A stretch of 64,000 bases of DNA from Pseudomonas fluorescens (GCF_001648775.1 NZ_LVEJ01000005.1:78793-142792), one strand, 5' to 3'. Counted from the first letter of the stretch, positions 49,091 through 58,471 are shown. The notes: a model not told the origin generated them from the letters alone. A program made the numbers and translations.

Positions 49091-50011
49091 CTAAACGGCG
49101 ACACTGACTTCCTGCCGATCCACCGCCACCAACGTCTCGATCAGCGCCCGCGCCGCCGGCGACAGCCGAAACCCGGTGCGACTGACAATCCCGCAGCGCG
49201 CATTCATGCTTTCCAGGTTCTGCGGCAGATTGCGCCAGTGCAGCAACACCAGCGAACCCTTGGCAATGTCCTCGACAAACGCCTCCTCCGTACCGACGCC
49301 GATCGCATTGGATTGCAGCACCACTTTCACCAGCGCCGGAAAGTGCTCGGTCTCGATGGTCGGTGAAAAATCGATGCGTCCACTGAGGTTCGCCAGCAAT
49401 TTACGAATGCCCGGCGGGATCAGCGTGGTCGCCAGCGGGTAGTCGAACATGTCGTTGGTCGACAGGCTTTCCTTGGCCAGTAACGGATGCCCCGGCCGGC
49501 AGAAAAACACCCCGCGTTTGGGCGTCAGTGCCTGGGTCTGGAAGTTTGGATCGGACTCGAAATGGCGGATGTCGGCGATGAAGAATTCGATCTCTTCACG
49601 GCTCAACGCGCGGCTGAGTTTTTCCCAGTTATCCACTTGAAAACAGGTGCGCACTTTCGGGTGCGCATTGATGAATTGCGCCACCGCGTCGGGCACCAGT
49701 TTCACCGCCGGTGCCGGGCCGCAACCGAAGTGCACTTCACCGGCATCGAGCTTGGTCATCTGCGTTACTTCCGCACTGAGCAACGCTGCGCCCTGCACCA
49801 GGCTCAGGGCGTGTTGCAGCACCACCTGGCCCTCAGGCGTGGGGCGCAGATCCTTGTTGCCGCGATCCACCAGCACGCAGCCGAACTCCTGCTCCAGCCC
49901 TTGAATACTGCGGCTGAACGCCGGTTGAGTGATGCCCATTGCGTCCGCCGCACGGACAAAACTGCGGTGTTCGTTGAGGGCGATGAAGTAACGCAACTGG
50001 CGAAGATCCAT
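49091..50011 (-). CDS. LysR-family regulator (SftR-like), divergent from atsK
   Basis: 306 residues from the ATG at 50011 (GGAA five bases upstream); a second ATG at 50026 would add five residues. N-terminal winged helix LRQLRYFIALNEHRSFVRAADAMGITQPAFSRSIQGLEQEFG, then a LysR substrate-binding domain. P. putida SftR, a LysR protein, represses ats genes unless sulfate esters are present; position next to atsK and ats transport genes makes this the likely equivalent. It is a close paralogue of the regulator at 53106. Confidence 0.82.
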   Translation of the reverse strand: MDLRQLRYFIALNEHRSFVRAADAMGITQPAFSRSIQGLEQEFGCVLVDRGNKDLRPTPEGQVVLQHALSLVQGAALLSAEVTQMTKLDAGEVHFGCGPAPAVKLVPDAVAQFINAHPKVRTCFQVDNWEKLSRALSREEIEFFIADIRHFESDPNFQTQALTPKRGVFFCRPGHPLLAKESLSTNDMFDYPLATTLIPPGIRKLLANLSGRIDFSPTIETEHFPALVKVVLQSNAIGVGTEEAFVEDIAKGSLVLLHWRNLPQNLESMNARCGIVSRTGFRLSPAARALIETLVAVDRQEVSVAV

Positions 50012-50192
50012 ATGCTTTTCCGGCATCCTAAAAATAGCTCGAAGGCATTTGCGACGAGGGTTGCTAGAGGTTTTAAATGCAAGCTCTTATTCCGTCAACG
50101 AAGCAAGTGAATATCTATTAGATGTAAATGGAATATAGATAGAGCGTTGTTTCGCTGCCGTCCAACCGTAAGCAGTCGATGAGGGTCTACCC
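50012..50192. promoter_or_regulatory. Divergent LysR / atsK control region
   Basis: Contains AAAATAG-N5-AGGCATTTG (50031-50052), a weaker version of the motif at 47804 and 54062, directly upstream of the LysR gene. An inverted repeat TATCTAT-N16-ATAGATA (50112-50141) lies about 55 bases before atsK. Confidence 0.45.
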
Positions 50193-51101
50193 ATGAGCAA
50201 TGCCGCACTCGCAGTAAAACCCGCTGTCCACGCGCTGGAAATTCATCCGGTGGCCGGTCGTATCGGCGCCGAGATTCGTGGCGTGCATTTGTCCGGTGAG
50301 CTGGACGCCGCCACCGTCGAAGCCATTCAACAGGCACTGGTTCAGTACAAAGTCGTGTTTTTCCGCGAACAGAGCCAACTCGACGATCAGCGTCAGGAAG
50401 CCTTCGCCCATCTGCTCGGCGAGCCGGTGGCGCATCCGACCGTGCCGTCGCGTGAAGGCACGCGTTATCTGCTCGAGCTGGACGGCGCTGAAGGTCAGCG
50501 CGCCAACTCCTGGCACACCGACGTGACCTTCGTCGACGCCTACCCCAAAGCCTCGATCCTGCGCTCGGTGGTGGCCCCGGCCTTCGGTGGCGACACCCTG
50601 TGGGCCAACACCGCGACGGCGTACAACGGCTTGCCGACCGAGCTGCGTGAACTGGCCGACAAACTGGTCGCCGTGCACAGCAACGAATACGACTACGCCA
50701 GCGCCAAGCCGGACGTCTCGGCGGAGAAGCTGGAGCGCTATCGCAAGGTCTTCACCTCCACCGTTTACGAGACCGAGCACCCGGTGGTGCGCGTACACCC
50801 GATCAGCGGCGAGAAGAGCTTGCTGCTGGGGCATTTCGTCAAACGCATCAAGGGTTATTCGCAGGCGGATTCGGCGCATCTGTTCGGGCTGTTGCAGGGT
50901 CATGTGATCCGCCAGGAAAATACCGTGCGCTGGCGCTGGAAGGCCGGTGATGTGGCGATCTGGGATAACCGTTCGACGCAGCATTATGCGATTGATGATT
51001 ACGGGACTCAGGATCGGGTGGTGCGTCGGGTGACGTTGAAAGGTGAGGTGCCGGTTGGGGCTTCTGGGCAGCGTAGCCATACCATCAAAGGTCGCGATTG
51101 A
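50193..51101 (+). CDS. atsK: Alkylsulfatase: 2-oxoglutarate/Fe(II)-dependent sulfate-ester dioxygenase AtsK
   Basis: 302 residues of the TauD/TfdA family. The iron-binding facial triad H108, D110 (in NSWHTDVTF) and H264 (in NRSTQHYA) falls at the same residue numbers as in P. putida AtsK as I recall them. The 2-oxoglutarate-binding Arg near the C-terminus is also present (DRVVRRVTL). It oxidatively cleaves alkyl sulfate esters to aldehyde and sulfate, with oxygen and 2-oxoglutarate as co-substrates. Cytoplasmic. No other gene shares its transcript; a repeat follows. Confidence 0.92.
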   Translation: MSNAALAVKPAVHALEIHPVAGRIGAEIRGVHLSGELDAATVEAIQQALVQYKVVFFREQSQLDDQRQEAFAHLLGEPVAHPTVPSREGTRYLLELDGAEGQRANSWHTDVTFVDAYPKASILRSVVAPAFGGDTLWANTATAYNGLPTELRELADKLVAVHSNEYDYASAKPDVSAEKLERYRKVFTSTVYETEHPVVRVHPISGEKSLLLGHFVKRIKGYSQADSAHLFGLLQGHVIRQENTVRWRWKAGDVAIWDNRSTQHYAIDDYGTQDRVVRRVTLKGEVPVGASGQRSHTIKGRD

Positions 51102-51112
51102 AGATCAAGAGC

Positions 51113-51289
51113 CCCTCACCCCAGCCCTCTCCCAGAGGGAGAGGGAGCCGACCGAGTTGTCTCGCGTTATGCATCGACCTGAAAGATCTTTATCGATTAT
51201 GGATTCGGTGAAGCACGATCAGGTCGGTGTACCTCTGAAATATCCCCCATTCAGTCCCCTCTCCCTCCGGGAGAGGGTTAGGGTGAGGG
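51113..51289. repeat. CCCTCACCC-type intergenic repeat, copy 2 (inverted)
   Basis: Same element as at 43430 in opposite orientation; inverted ends CCCTCACCCCAGCCCTCTCC and GGAGAGGGTTAGGGTGAGGG. The interior reads ATTATGGATTCGG, complement of the AATCCATAAT core. Between convergent atsK and sulfatase. Confidence 0.85.
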
Positions 51290-51299
51290 GCTCTTCCCG

Positions 51300-52916
51300 C
51301 TACCAAACACCAATCTGCACAACCTTCTCGGCTTCCGGCTCACCATAACGAAACCGCTGCCCACGCAAATCAATCTCCTGATGACTAATGGTCGTGCGCC
51401 GCTTCAACCCGCGCACCCACTCAAACAAATACCCCGCATGCTCCTCGCGCACCGCCGCGAATTCCGGGTCATCCCCCAAATCACGCAACTCCTGCGGATC
51501 ATTCAACAGATCAAACAACTGCGGTCGAAAACCGTCGTACGCCAGGTATTTCCAGCGCTCGCTACGCACCATGGTCATGCGGCAACGGTCGATCGGCTGA
51601 CCCAAACGCTCACGCGCCGGCGCCTGAAAGGCGTAGTCGTATTCGCTGATCGCATAGTGGCGCCAGTCCGGGGTTTCGCCGTGCAGAAGCGGAATCAACG
51701 AACGCCCTTCAAGCCGATGCTCCGCTCCCGGCAATCCCAAGGCTTGAAGAAAGGTCGGCAACGCATCGATGGTTTCCGCCAGTCGCTCATCCACCGTTCC
51801 ACGCGTGACATCCGCTGCCGCCCGAGGATCACGCACGATCAACGGCACGCCCACTGCCTGCTCCAGCAAAAACTCCTTTTCCCCAAGCCAGTGATCACCG
51901 AGAAAGTCGCCGTGATCGCTGGTGAACACGATCAACGTGTCGTCCCAGCGACCATTGCTCTGCAGAAAATCGAACAGTCGCCCGAGTTGATCATCCACCT
52001 GCTTGATCAGGCCCATGTAGGTAGGGATTACAGTCAATCGTACTGAGTCACGGGAGAAGTTCAGGCTTTCCTCATGCTGGCGAAAGGCAGTGTATACAGG
52101 GTGTTTGCTGGCTTCGGAGGGCGTCGCGCGGACCGCTTCGAGAATCGATTTCGTACTGTACAAGGCGTGGTACGGCGCTGGTACGATGTAGGGCCAGTGC
52201 GGTTTGATATAGGAAAGGTGTAAACACCACGATTTCTCGCCTTGCTCGGTGATGAAGTCGATGGCTCGATTTGTAGTGTAGACAGTCTCTGAGTGTTGCT
52301 CGGGAATTCGTGCTGGCAAATTCGCATGACGCATTTGCCAGCCACTGAGGATTTCGCCGTTCTCGCCTTCGGCGGCGTTGGCCCAGTCGTGCCAGGGGTT
52401 TTTGCCGTCGAAGCCGTGTTCGCGCAGGTAATGGGTGTAGGGCGCGGATTCGCGTTTGTCGTCGAACAGCGGATCGTCGGGGAAGATGCCGTCGTGGCGC
52501 ATGTAGGGTTCGAAACCGACTTCGTTGAGGATTTCGGCTTGCTCGCTTTGCGGATTGATCGCCAGGCGTTGCAAGGCATCGATATTCGCCGTCGCGTGGG
52601 TCTTGCCGACCAGTGCGGTACGGATGCCGTGCGGGCGCAGGTAATCGCCGAGGGTCAGTTCTTCCAGCGGCAGCGGCACGGCGTTCCACGCCACTTGATG
52701 GCTGCTGACGTAGCGCCCGGTGTAGGCCGACATCCGTGACGGGCCGCAGATCGTGCCTTGGGTGTAAGCGCGGCTGAAGCACACGCCGGCCGCAGCGAGT
52801 CGATCGATGTTCGGTGTGTGCAGATGTGGGTGGCCGTAGCAGGACAGGTAATCGCGGCGCAGTTGATCGCACATGATGTACAGCACGTTGCGCACGGGGG
52901 TTGGCGAGTTGGACAT
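51300..52916 (-). CDS. Second sulfatase (sulfatase / phosphonate monoester hydrolase type)
   Basis: 538 residues. Metal-binding Asp 17 (IMCDQLRRDYL), formylglycine motif CGPSR at 57-61 followed by the MSAYTGRY extension, and downstream DHGDFLGDHWLGEKEF. CDQLR plus the CGPSR context is typical of the sulfatase branch that includes phosphonate monoester hydrolases and choline sulfatases. So the substrate could be a sulfate ester or a phosphonate/phosphodiester. No signal peptide is visible. It stands as a single gene upstream of the second LysR regulator. Confidence 0.82.
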   Translation of the reverse strand: MSNSPTPVRNVLYIMCDQLRRDYLSCYGHPHLHTPNIDRLAAAGVCFSRAYTQGTICGPSRMSAYTGRYVSSHQVAWNAVPLPLEELTLGDYLRPHGIRTALVGKTHATANIDALQRLAINPQSEQAEILNEVGFEPYMRHDGIFPDDPLFDDKRESAPYTHYLREHGFDGKNPWHDWANAAEGENGEILSGWQMRHANLPARIPEQHSETVYTTNRAIDFITEQGEKSWCLHLSYIKPHWPYIVPAPYHALYSTKSILEAVRATPSEASKHPVYTAFRQHEESLNFSRDSVRLTVIPTYMGLIKQVDDQLGRLFDFLQSNGRWDDTLIVFTSDHGDFLGDHWLGEKEFLLEQAVGVPLIVRDPRAAADVTRGTVDERLAETIDALPTFLQALGLPGAEHRLEGRSLIPLLHGETPDWRHYAISEYDYAFQAPARERLGQPIDRCRMTMVRSERWKYLAYDGFRPQLFDLLNDPQELRDLGDDPEFAAVREEHAGYLFEWVRGLKRRTTISHQEIDLRGQRFRYGEPEAEKVVQIGVW

Positions 52917-52992
52917 GGGTTCACCGGTCAGAGAGACAGGTGGGGTTTTTCGCTTTCAGTGGGGGTGTTCGGCAAGTGCATTTGGGGAATGG

Positions 52993-53015
52993 GTTTTATG
53001 CAGGAAATGCATCGG
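52993..53015. promoter_or_regulatory. Candidate sulfur-regulon motif upstream of sulfatase 2
   Basis: TTTTATGCAGGAAATGCATCGG about 80 bases before the sulfatase start (read in halves) shares TAT-x-C-x-GGAAATGCAT-x-GG with the site at 54062. It also contains the palindrome ATGCA-N5-TGCAT. Confidence 0.45.
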
Positions 53016-53030
53016 TGCCTGCACTGGCCC

Positions 53031-53098
53031 TTTCGCGAGCAAGCTCGCTCCCACATTTAGACTGCGTTTCCCTGTGGGAGCGAGCTTGCTCGCGAAGA
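53031..53098. repeat. Inverted REP pair
   Basis: TTTCGCGAGCAAGCTCGCTC...CACA and inverted TGTGGGAGCGAGCTTGCTCG around a short centre. Confidence 0.88.
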
Positions 53099-53105
53099 GG
53101 TCCGA

Positions 53106-54050
53106 TCAGACAGCGAGATTCTGCAGCGAGCAAACCTCTTCATCCTGCTGATCAATCGTCTTGATCTGCTCAATCATCGCCTCCGCCAACGGCGACAACC
53201 GATACCCCGCGCGGCTGACAATCCCATAGCGGGTGTACAGCTCTTCAAGATCATCCGCCAATCCTTCAATGCGCAAACACACCAGTTCACCCTTGGCCTG
53301 ATGCAGTGCATCCGAGTAGGCGCCAACAATCCCGATTGCATCCGAACGCAGCACCACGCTGAGCAAACTCGAGCTGTTTTCACACTCCACATTCGGCGTG
53401 AAATCCGGCCGCCCACTGAGATCGACAATGACTTTGCGCAAGTTCGGCGGACGAATACTCACCGCCAGCGGATAGCTCATCAATTGCTCTGCGCTGACCT
53501 TATCGAAACCCGCCAGCGGATGCCCTGCGCGGCAGCAGAAATGCCACTTGCGCGGTCGCAACCGGTAGGTCAGGTAATCCGGATCGGCCTCGAAGTGCCG
53601 AGTGTCAGCGACAAAGAATTCAAACTCTTCGCTGAGTAATCGCTTGCTCAGACTTTGCCAGTCATCGACCTGAAACTGCACCCGCGCTTTCGGGTAGCGC
53701 CCGATGAAGCTGCCAATTGCCCGAGGAATCAATCCCGCTGCCGGCGCCGGCCCACAACCGAAACGCAATTCTCCCGCCTCCAGCCCGTTGAACTGACTGA
53801 TCTCGTTGGCCATTTGCTGCGCACCGCTGACCAGTCGCCGTGCGTGCTCAAGCAGCACCTGGCCTTGTTTGGTCGGCGGTAATTCCTTGCGTCCGCGATC
53901 GACCAACTGACAACCGACGCTGTGCTCCAGCGCCTGAATGCTGCGGCTGAACGCCGACTGCGACAGGTTCACCGCCTGCGCGCCGGCGACGAAGCTGCGT
54001 TGTTCAGCCAAGGCAATGAAGTGACGAAGTTGACGCAAGTCGATATGCAT
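53106..54050 (-). CDS. LysR-family regulator, divergent from the TonB-dependent receptor
   Basis: 314 residues. Winged helix LRQLRHFIALAEQRSFVAGAQAVNLSQSAFSRSIQALEHSVG and a LysR effector domain. Paralogue of the regulator at 49091 (same GCGPAPA, FQVDDW/FQVDNW, EFFVADTRHFE/EFFIADIRHFE segments). It is divergent from the receptor-arylsulfotransferase operon, which it likely controls in response to sulfur status or a sulfate ester. Confidence 0.85.
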   Translation of the reverse strand: MHIDLRQLRHFIALAEQRSFVAGAQAVNLSQSAFSRSIQALEHSVGCQLVDRGRKELPPTKQGQVLLEHARRLVSGAQQMANEISQFNGLEAGELRFGCGPAPAAGLIPRAIGSFIGRYPKARVQFQVDDWQSLSKRLLSEEFEFFVADTRHFEADPDYLTYRLRPRKWHFCCRAGHPLAGFDKVSAEQLMSYPLAVSIRPPNLRKVIVDLSGRPDFTPNVECENSSSLLSVVLRSDAIGIVGAYSDALHQAKGELVCLRIEGLADDLEELYTRYGIVSRAGYRLSPLAEAMIEQIKTIDQQDEEVCSLQNLAV

Positions 54051-54061
54051 TTTTCACATAA

Positions 54062-54086
54062 AAAATATCCGGGAAATGCATTGGAT
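54062..54086. promoter_or_regulatory. Candidate LysR/sulfur-regulon operator
   Basis: AAAATAT-CCGGGA-AATGCATTGGAT. Both outer blocks and the 6-base spacing are the same as at 47804-47828 (minus strand, spacer TCTTCG). Lies 12 bases before the LysR gene and about 130 bases before the receptor gene. Confidence 0.55.
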
Positions 54087-54215
54087 ATGCATTAGGTCGA
54101 CTCCTTATAAAGGCAATCTCTTATGCAGTAAATATTTGTAAAACCATAAATAAATAACTTAAAAGAATATGCAGCGCTGAAGATGTCTGTGTGTTTTTTG
54201 ACCAGGAGCCACGCC

Positions 54216-56576
54216 ATGAGTCCGTTGAACCTTGCGTCACCCTTAACGCCACGACGGCTCAAACGCCTGCCTCTGGCCCTGTTGTTGGCAGGGAGCGCGA
54301 GCTGGACTCACGGCTACGCCGCCGACTCTGAAACCCCGGCGCCAATATCGGCCGGCAAGCCTGCCGCGAACAGTTCACAGTTGGAAACCGTGACCGTCAC
54401 CACCCGCCGCCGCGAAGAAAGTTCACAAGATGTACCAACGCCGATGAGCGTGGTCAGCGGCCAGAATCTGGAGACGCAGCGGGTCTACCGGATTCAGGAT
54501 TTGCAGCAGTTGGTGCCCAGCGTCAACGTCGCCTACATGCACGCACGCCAGTCCAGCGTGTCGATTCGTGGCCTCGGTAATAACCCGGCCAGCGATGGCC
54601 TGGAAGGTAGCGTCGGCCTGTACATCGACAACGTTTATCTGGGCCGCCCGGGGATGGCGGTGTTTGATTTGATGGACATCGAACAGCTCGAAGTCTTGCG
54701 TGGGCCGCAGGGCACGCTGTTCGGCAAAAACACCACCGCCGGGGTGATCAACATCAGCACCCGCGCGCCGACCTTCACCCCTGAGCGCAGCATCGAAACC
54801 TCGGTGGGCGAGGACGGTTATTTCCAGACCAAGGGCACCATTTCCGGGCCGCTCAATGATCAACTGGCCGGACGTTTTTCGGCCTATCGCACGCGCAGCG
54901 ACGGCGACATCAAAAACGAATACGACGGCCATGATTTGAATGGCGGCTCGCGCGATGGCTTCCGCGCGCAACTGCTGTTCAAGCCCAATGAAGATTTCAA
55001 CCTGCGCTGGATCGGCGACTACAACGAAGAGGATTCCAGCGCGGGCACCCGCGTGTTGTACAACACCGGGCCGACCATCAACGGCGTCAACCTTTACCAG
55101 GCGCGCGCCAACGCCGCCGGCGCGACATTGGTCAACGGCTCACACCGCAAGGTCAATCTGGACAACGACCAGCATGTCACCGTGCATCAGGGCGGCACGT
55201 CGGTTGAGGCCAACTGGACGCTGCCGAGCGACTTCACGCTGACCTCGATCAGCTCCTATCGCTTCTGGAATTTCACCCCGCGCAACGACGACGGCCTCAA
55301 CGTGCCGGCGAGCTACAACGCCGGGGTCTCGGTGGAGGACAAACAGTATTCGCAGGAATTTCGCCTGGCCTCGCCCAAGGGTGAGTTCTTCGATTACGTC
55401 GTGGGCGCCTACTACTTCGGTTCGGATCTGAACAACAAATCCTTCGCCTATTACGGACCCCGGGCGGATATCTGGAACGGCACGCCGGCCGGTGCACTGG
55501 CCAACGTCACCAGCGTTGGCAACGGCCATATCAAGACCGACAGCTTTGCGCTGTTCGCCCAAGGCACCTGGCACCTCAGCGAACGTCTGGATTTCACCGC
55601 CGGGGTGCGCGGCACTTATGAAGAAAAATCCGCCTGGGTCACGCGCGATGCCCCGGTCGGTGGCGCCGCGGTAGCGGGCGCTGCGGCCACAGCGCGACGC
55701 GGTCGTGCCGGCGCTTACGATTCCGGCGACTTGAATCAGTACAGCTCCAGTCCGTCCGGGCTGCTCAACCTCAGCTATCGCATCACCGATGACGTGCTCG
55801 GCTACGCCACGTTGTCCCACGGCGAGAAATCCGGCGGGGTCAACCTCGCCGTCGGTTCTGCTCCGGTGGCCGGCGCCGATTCGTTGCTGATCGGCACTGA
55901 GCGCGCGAACAACGCCGAACTCGGCTTCAAGAGCACGCTGTGGGACCACCGCTTGCAACTCAATGCCAACGTGTTCTGGACCCAGGTCAACGCTTACCAG
56001 ACCAACGCCTACGACGCCGAAAATCGCGTGCAATACCTGACCAACGCCGGTTCCGTGCGTTCGCGCGGCGTCGAGTTCGAAAGCACGGTGATCCCGCTGC
56101 GCGGCCTGACCCTGAACATCAACGGCTCTTACAACGACGTCAGCTACCTCTCGTACAAAGATGCTCCGTGCCCGCCGGAAGTCAGCCAGGCGCCGGGTGC
56201 TCCAGCCTCCTGCGACCTCAGTGGTCATCAAGTGGTCGGCGCCTCGAAATGGATCGGCAACGCCAACGGCGAATACAAATGGAATCTGGATAACGGCTTC
56301 GAACCCTACGTCACCGCGAGCTATGCGTTCCGTTCGAAAGCAGTCGGCACAGTCGAGGATTCCGACTACGGGCAGATCCCGAGTTACGCCGTGGTCAACT
56401 TCTCCACCGGCCTGCGCGGCGATTTCAATCAGGGCCAGTGGGACGTGTCGCTGTGGCTGAAAAACGCCTTCGACAAAACCTACTACACGACCCTGTGGAC
56501 GGGCGGCAACGGCGGCTATGAAGGCCTGCTCGGCACGCCGCGCACCCTCGGCGTCACCGGTCGCTACGACTTCTGA
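54216..56576 (+). CDS. TonB-dependent outer-membrane receptor
   Basis: 786 residues from ATG 54216 with AGGAG ten bases upstream. Signal peptide ends near GYAAD-SET (about residue 36). A TonB-box-like LETVTVTT is at about 56-63. The plug domain (SIRGLGNNPASDG, IEQLEVLRGPQGTLFGKNTTAGVINI) is followed by a 22-strand barrel ending in the C-terminal aromatic RYDF. No siderophore gene is near. The neighbours (arylsulfotransferase, sulfatases, LysR) suggest uptake of a sulfated compound. The arylsulfotransferase gene follows after 23 bases. Confidence 0.88.
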   Translation: MSPLNLASPLTPRRLKRLPLALLLAGSASWTHGYAADSETPAPISAGKPAANSSQLETVTVTTRRREESSQDVPTPMSVVSGQNLETQRVYRIQDLQQLVPSVNVAYMHARQSSVSIRGLGNNPASDGLEGSVGLYIDNVYLGRPGMAVFDLMDIEQLEVLRGPQGTLFGKNTTAGVINISTRAPTFTPERSIETSVGEDGYFQTKGTISGPLNDQLAGRFSAYRTRSDGDIKNEYDGHDLNGGSRDGFRAQLLFKPNEDFNLRWIGDYNEEDSSAGTRVLYNTGPTINGVNLYQARANAAGATLVNGSHRKVNLDNDQHVTVHQGGTSVEANWTLPSDFTLTSISSYRFWNFTPRNDDGLNVPASYNAGVSVEDKQYSQEFRLASPKGEFFDYVVGAYYFGSDLNNKSFAYYGPRADIWNGTPAGALANVTSVGNGHIKTDSFALFAQGTWHLSERLDFTAGVRGTYEEKSAWVTRDAPVGGAAVAGAAATARRGRAGAYDSGDLNQYSSSPSGLLNLSYRITDDVLGYATLSHGEKSGGVNLAVGSAPVAGADSLLIGTERANNAELGFKSTLWDHRLQLNANVFWTQVNAYQTNAYDAENRVQYLTNAGSVRSRGVEFESTVIPLRGLTLNINGSYNDVSYLSYKDAPCPPEVSQAPGAPASCDLSGHQVVGASKWIGNANGEYKWNLDNGFEPYVTASYAFRSKAVGTVEDSDYGQIPSYAVVNFSTGLRGDFNQGQWDVSLWLKNAFDKTYYTTLWTGGNGGYEGLLGTPRTLGVTGRYDF

Positions 56577-56599
56577 TTGGTCATTCAAGGAGCTGCATC

Positions 56600-57943
56600 A
56601 TGTTGCGTATCAAAACCGCTTTGCCGGTGTTGCTGTCCGGCGCAGTGCTCAGTGTCGGCGTCTTCGCCGCACCGAGTGTTTACCCGACCGGCGTGACCCG
56701 TTACGACCCGAACAAGGCGTTTAACCAGTACGTGATTTTCAGCGGTGCGGACAAGCAGACGCACCTGATCGACATGAACGGCAACGAGGTGAAAACCTGG
56801 CCGCAGGCAGGCTTTCCGTCAGCGATCATCGACCCGAAACTGGTCGGCGGCGAGCGCGGGCATGTGCTGCTGCAACTGAGTGAAAAGGATCCCGGCAAGC
56901 TCGGTTCGGCCGGCAATGGTCTGGGCAACCAGAGCGTCGGCGAACTGGACTGGAACGGCAAAGTCGTCTGGCAGTGGGGCGACAAGGCGCCCGGTGGCGC
57001 GGCGCAGCAGCATCACGATCAACGCCGGTTGAGCAACGGCAACACCGTGGTGCTGGCGAACAAGGTGCACAAGGTCAAAGGCTTTAAAGTCCCCGAGGTG
57101 ATCGACGATGCAATCTATGAAGTCAGCCCCGACGGCGCGGTGAAATGGCAGTGGCTGGCCTCGGAACATCTCAATGAATTCGGCTTCACCGCCGAGCAGT
57201 TGAAGCTGGTGCGCGCCAGTGAAAATCCGGATTACCTGCACATCAACAATCTCAGCCTGGTCGGGCCGAACAAGTGGTTCGATGCCGGTGACAAGCGCTT
57301 CAATCCGGACAATCTGCTGATCGATTCACGCAACGCCAATTTCATCGCGATCATCGACAAGCACAGCGGCAAAGTGGTCTGGCGTCTTGGGCCGAACCTA
57401 CCGCTGAGCAACCCGAAAACCGCGCAGAAACTGCCGCGCCCGGTGGATCAGTTTGTCGGCCAGCATGATGCGCACATCATTCCGGCAGGATTGCCTGGAG
57501 CCGGTAACTTGCTGGTGTTCGATAACCAAGGATCGGCGGGTTATCCCAATGTCACCCTCGGGCTGATTTCCGGTTCGCGGGTATTGGAAATCGATCCGCT
57601 GAAAAACCAGATCGTCTGGCAGTACAGCGCAGCCAATTCTAAGCAACCGGGATGGGCGTTCTACAGTTCGTTTATCAGCAGTGCGCGGCGCTTGCCCAAC
57701 GGCAACACGTTGATCGACGAAGGCATGAACGGGCGGTTTTTCCAGGTGACGGCCAACGGTGAAAACGTCTGGGAATACGTCAGCCCCTATCTCGGCAAAG
57801 CGCCAGGCAGCGACGCGATCAGCAACTGGGTGTATCGGGCGCTGCCTGTGAGTTATGACTGGGTGCCAACGAGTACACCACGCTCCGAGACGGCGGTTAA
57901 TGCACCGGTTGTCAGCGTGCAGCAAACCAATGCCAGTCGTTAG
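56600..57943 (+). CDS. Arylsulfate sulfotransferase-type (ASST) periplasmic protein
   Basis: 447 residues with AAGGAG upstream of ATG 56600. Signal peptide ends at GVFA-APS (about residue 24). The repeated blades (LIDMNGNEVKTWPQAG, ELDWNGKVVWQWGDKA, EVSPDGAVKWQWLASEH, IIDKHSGKVVWRLGP, EIDPLKNQIVWQYSA) form the beta-propeller of the arylsulfotransferase family. HH in QQHHDQRRL, H in DYLHINNL and QHDAH are candidate active-site histidines. ASST moves sulfate from one phenolic ester to another without PAPS. Co-transcribed with the receptor. Confidence 0.8.
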   Translation: MLRIKTALPVLLSGAVLSVGVFAAPSVYPTGVTRYDPNKAFNQYVIFSGADKQTHLIDMNGNEVKTWPQAGFPSAIIDPKLVGGERGHVLLQLSEKDPGKLGSAGNGLGNQSVGELDWNGKVVWQWGDKAPGGAAQQHHDQRRLSNGNTVVLANKVHKVKGFKVPEVIDDAIYEVSPDGAVKWQWLASEHLNEFGFTAEQLKLVRASENPDYLHINNLSLVGPNKWFDAGDKRFNPDNLLIDSRNANFIAIIDKHSGKVVWRLGPNLPLSNPKTAQKLPRPVDQFVGQHDAHIIPAGLPGAGNLLVFDNQGSAGYPNVTLGLISGSRVLEIDPLKNQIVWQYSAANSKQPGWAFYSSFISSARRLPNGNTLIDEGMNGRFFQVTANGENVWEYVSPYLGKAPGSDAISNWVYRALPVSYDWVPTSTPRSETAVNAPVVSVQQTNASR

Positions 57944-58132
57944 TTGAATTGGAATTAATGTTCGATTGAATGGCGATAAGTTATGAGTCGGATGAACAGT
58001 GCTTATTGCAAATCAGTTAGTAAGTCACATGGACAATATTGGAATGCCCAACCATCCTGACTGTCGTGAGTTTCCAGGAGGAAACTTGCTCTCATCGGAA
58101 GACACTTATCCAACGATAAAGGAAATCTCGTT

Positions 58133-58459
58133 ATGTCGACTATTAATGGCAATTATGTAAACGCTAACGCTGGCGCCAAACTGACGATTACCGATGGCAA
58201 CGATTCCAACGGCACCTTCAGCGGCAAATTCAGCCAGAACGGCGTGAATTACGATATCGCTTACGGTCACTACCATTTCCAGAACAGCACCGGGCAGCCT
58301 ACGATCATCACGTTCACGGCGTTGAATGATGGCACTGGGTATCAGTCCTGGACACTGTTCTCGCCGGATCACAATTACTCGAAAGTTCGCGCGGTTGGCT
58401 CGCGCACCAACTTCGATGGTGATGTTGTTGGCGTGGCAGGGGAGTTCGTCAAGCAATAA
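58133..58459 (+). CDS. Small beta-rich protein of unknown family, weakly avidin-like
   Basis: 108 residues with AAAGGAAA before ATG 58133. No signal peptide, no Cys, and a strand-turn pattern throughout: INGNYVNANAGAKLTITD, NGTFSGKFSQNG, YDIAYGHYHF, TIITFTAL, QSWTLFSPD, KVRAVGSRTNF, VVGVAGEFVK. The G-x-Y...G-x-x-x-G...G-x-Y...W-T order recalls avidin-type eight-strand barrels, but the key biotin-site tryptophans are not clearly conserved, so the resemblance is only suggestive. It has its own terminator and AT-rich promoter region. I do not recognise a function. Confidence 0.55.
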   Translation: MSTINGNYVNANAGAKLTITDGNDSNGTFSGKFSQNGVNYDIAYGHYHFQNSTGQPTIITFTALNDGTGYQSWTLFSPDHNYSKVRAVGSRTNFDGDVVGVAGEFVKQ

Positions 58460-58471
58460 AAGCTGATTAAA

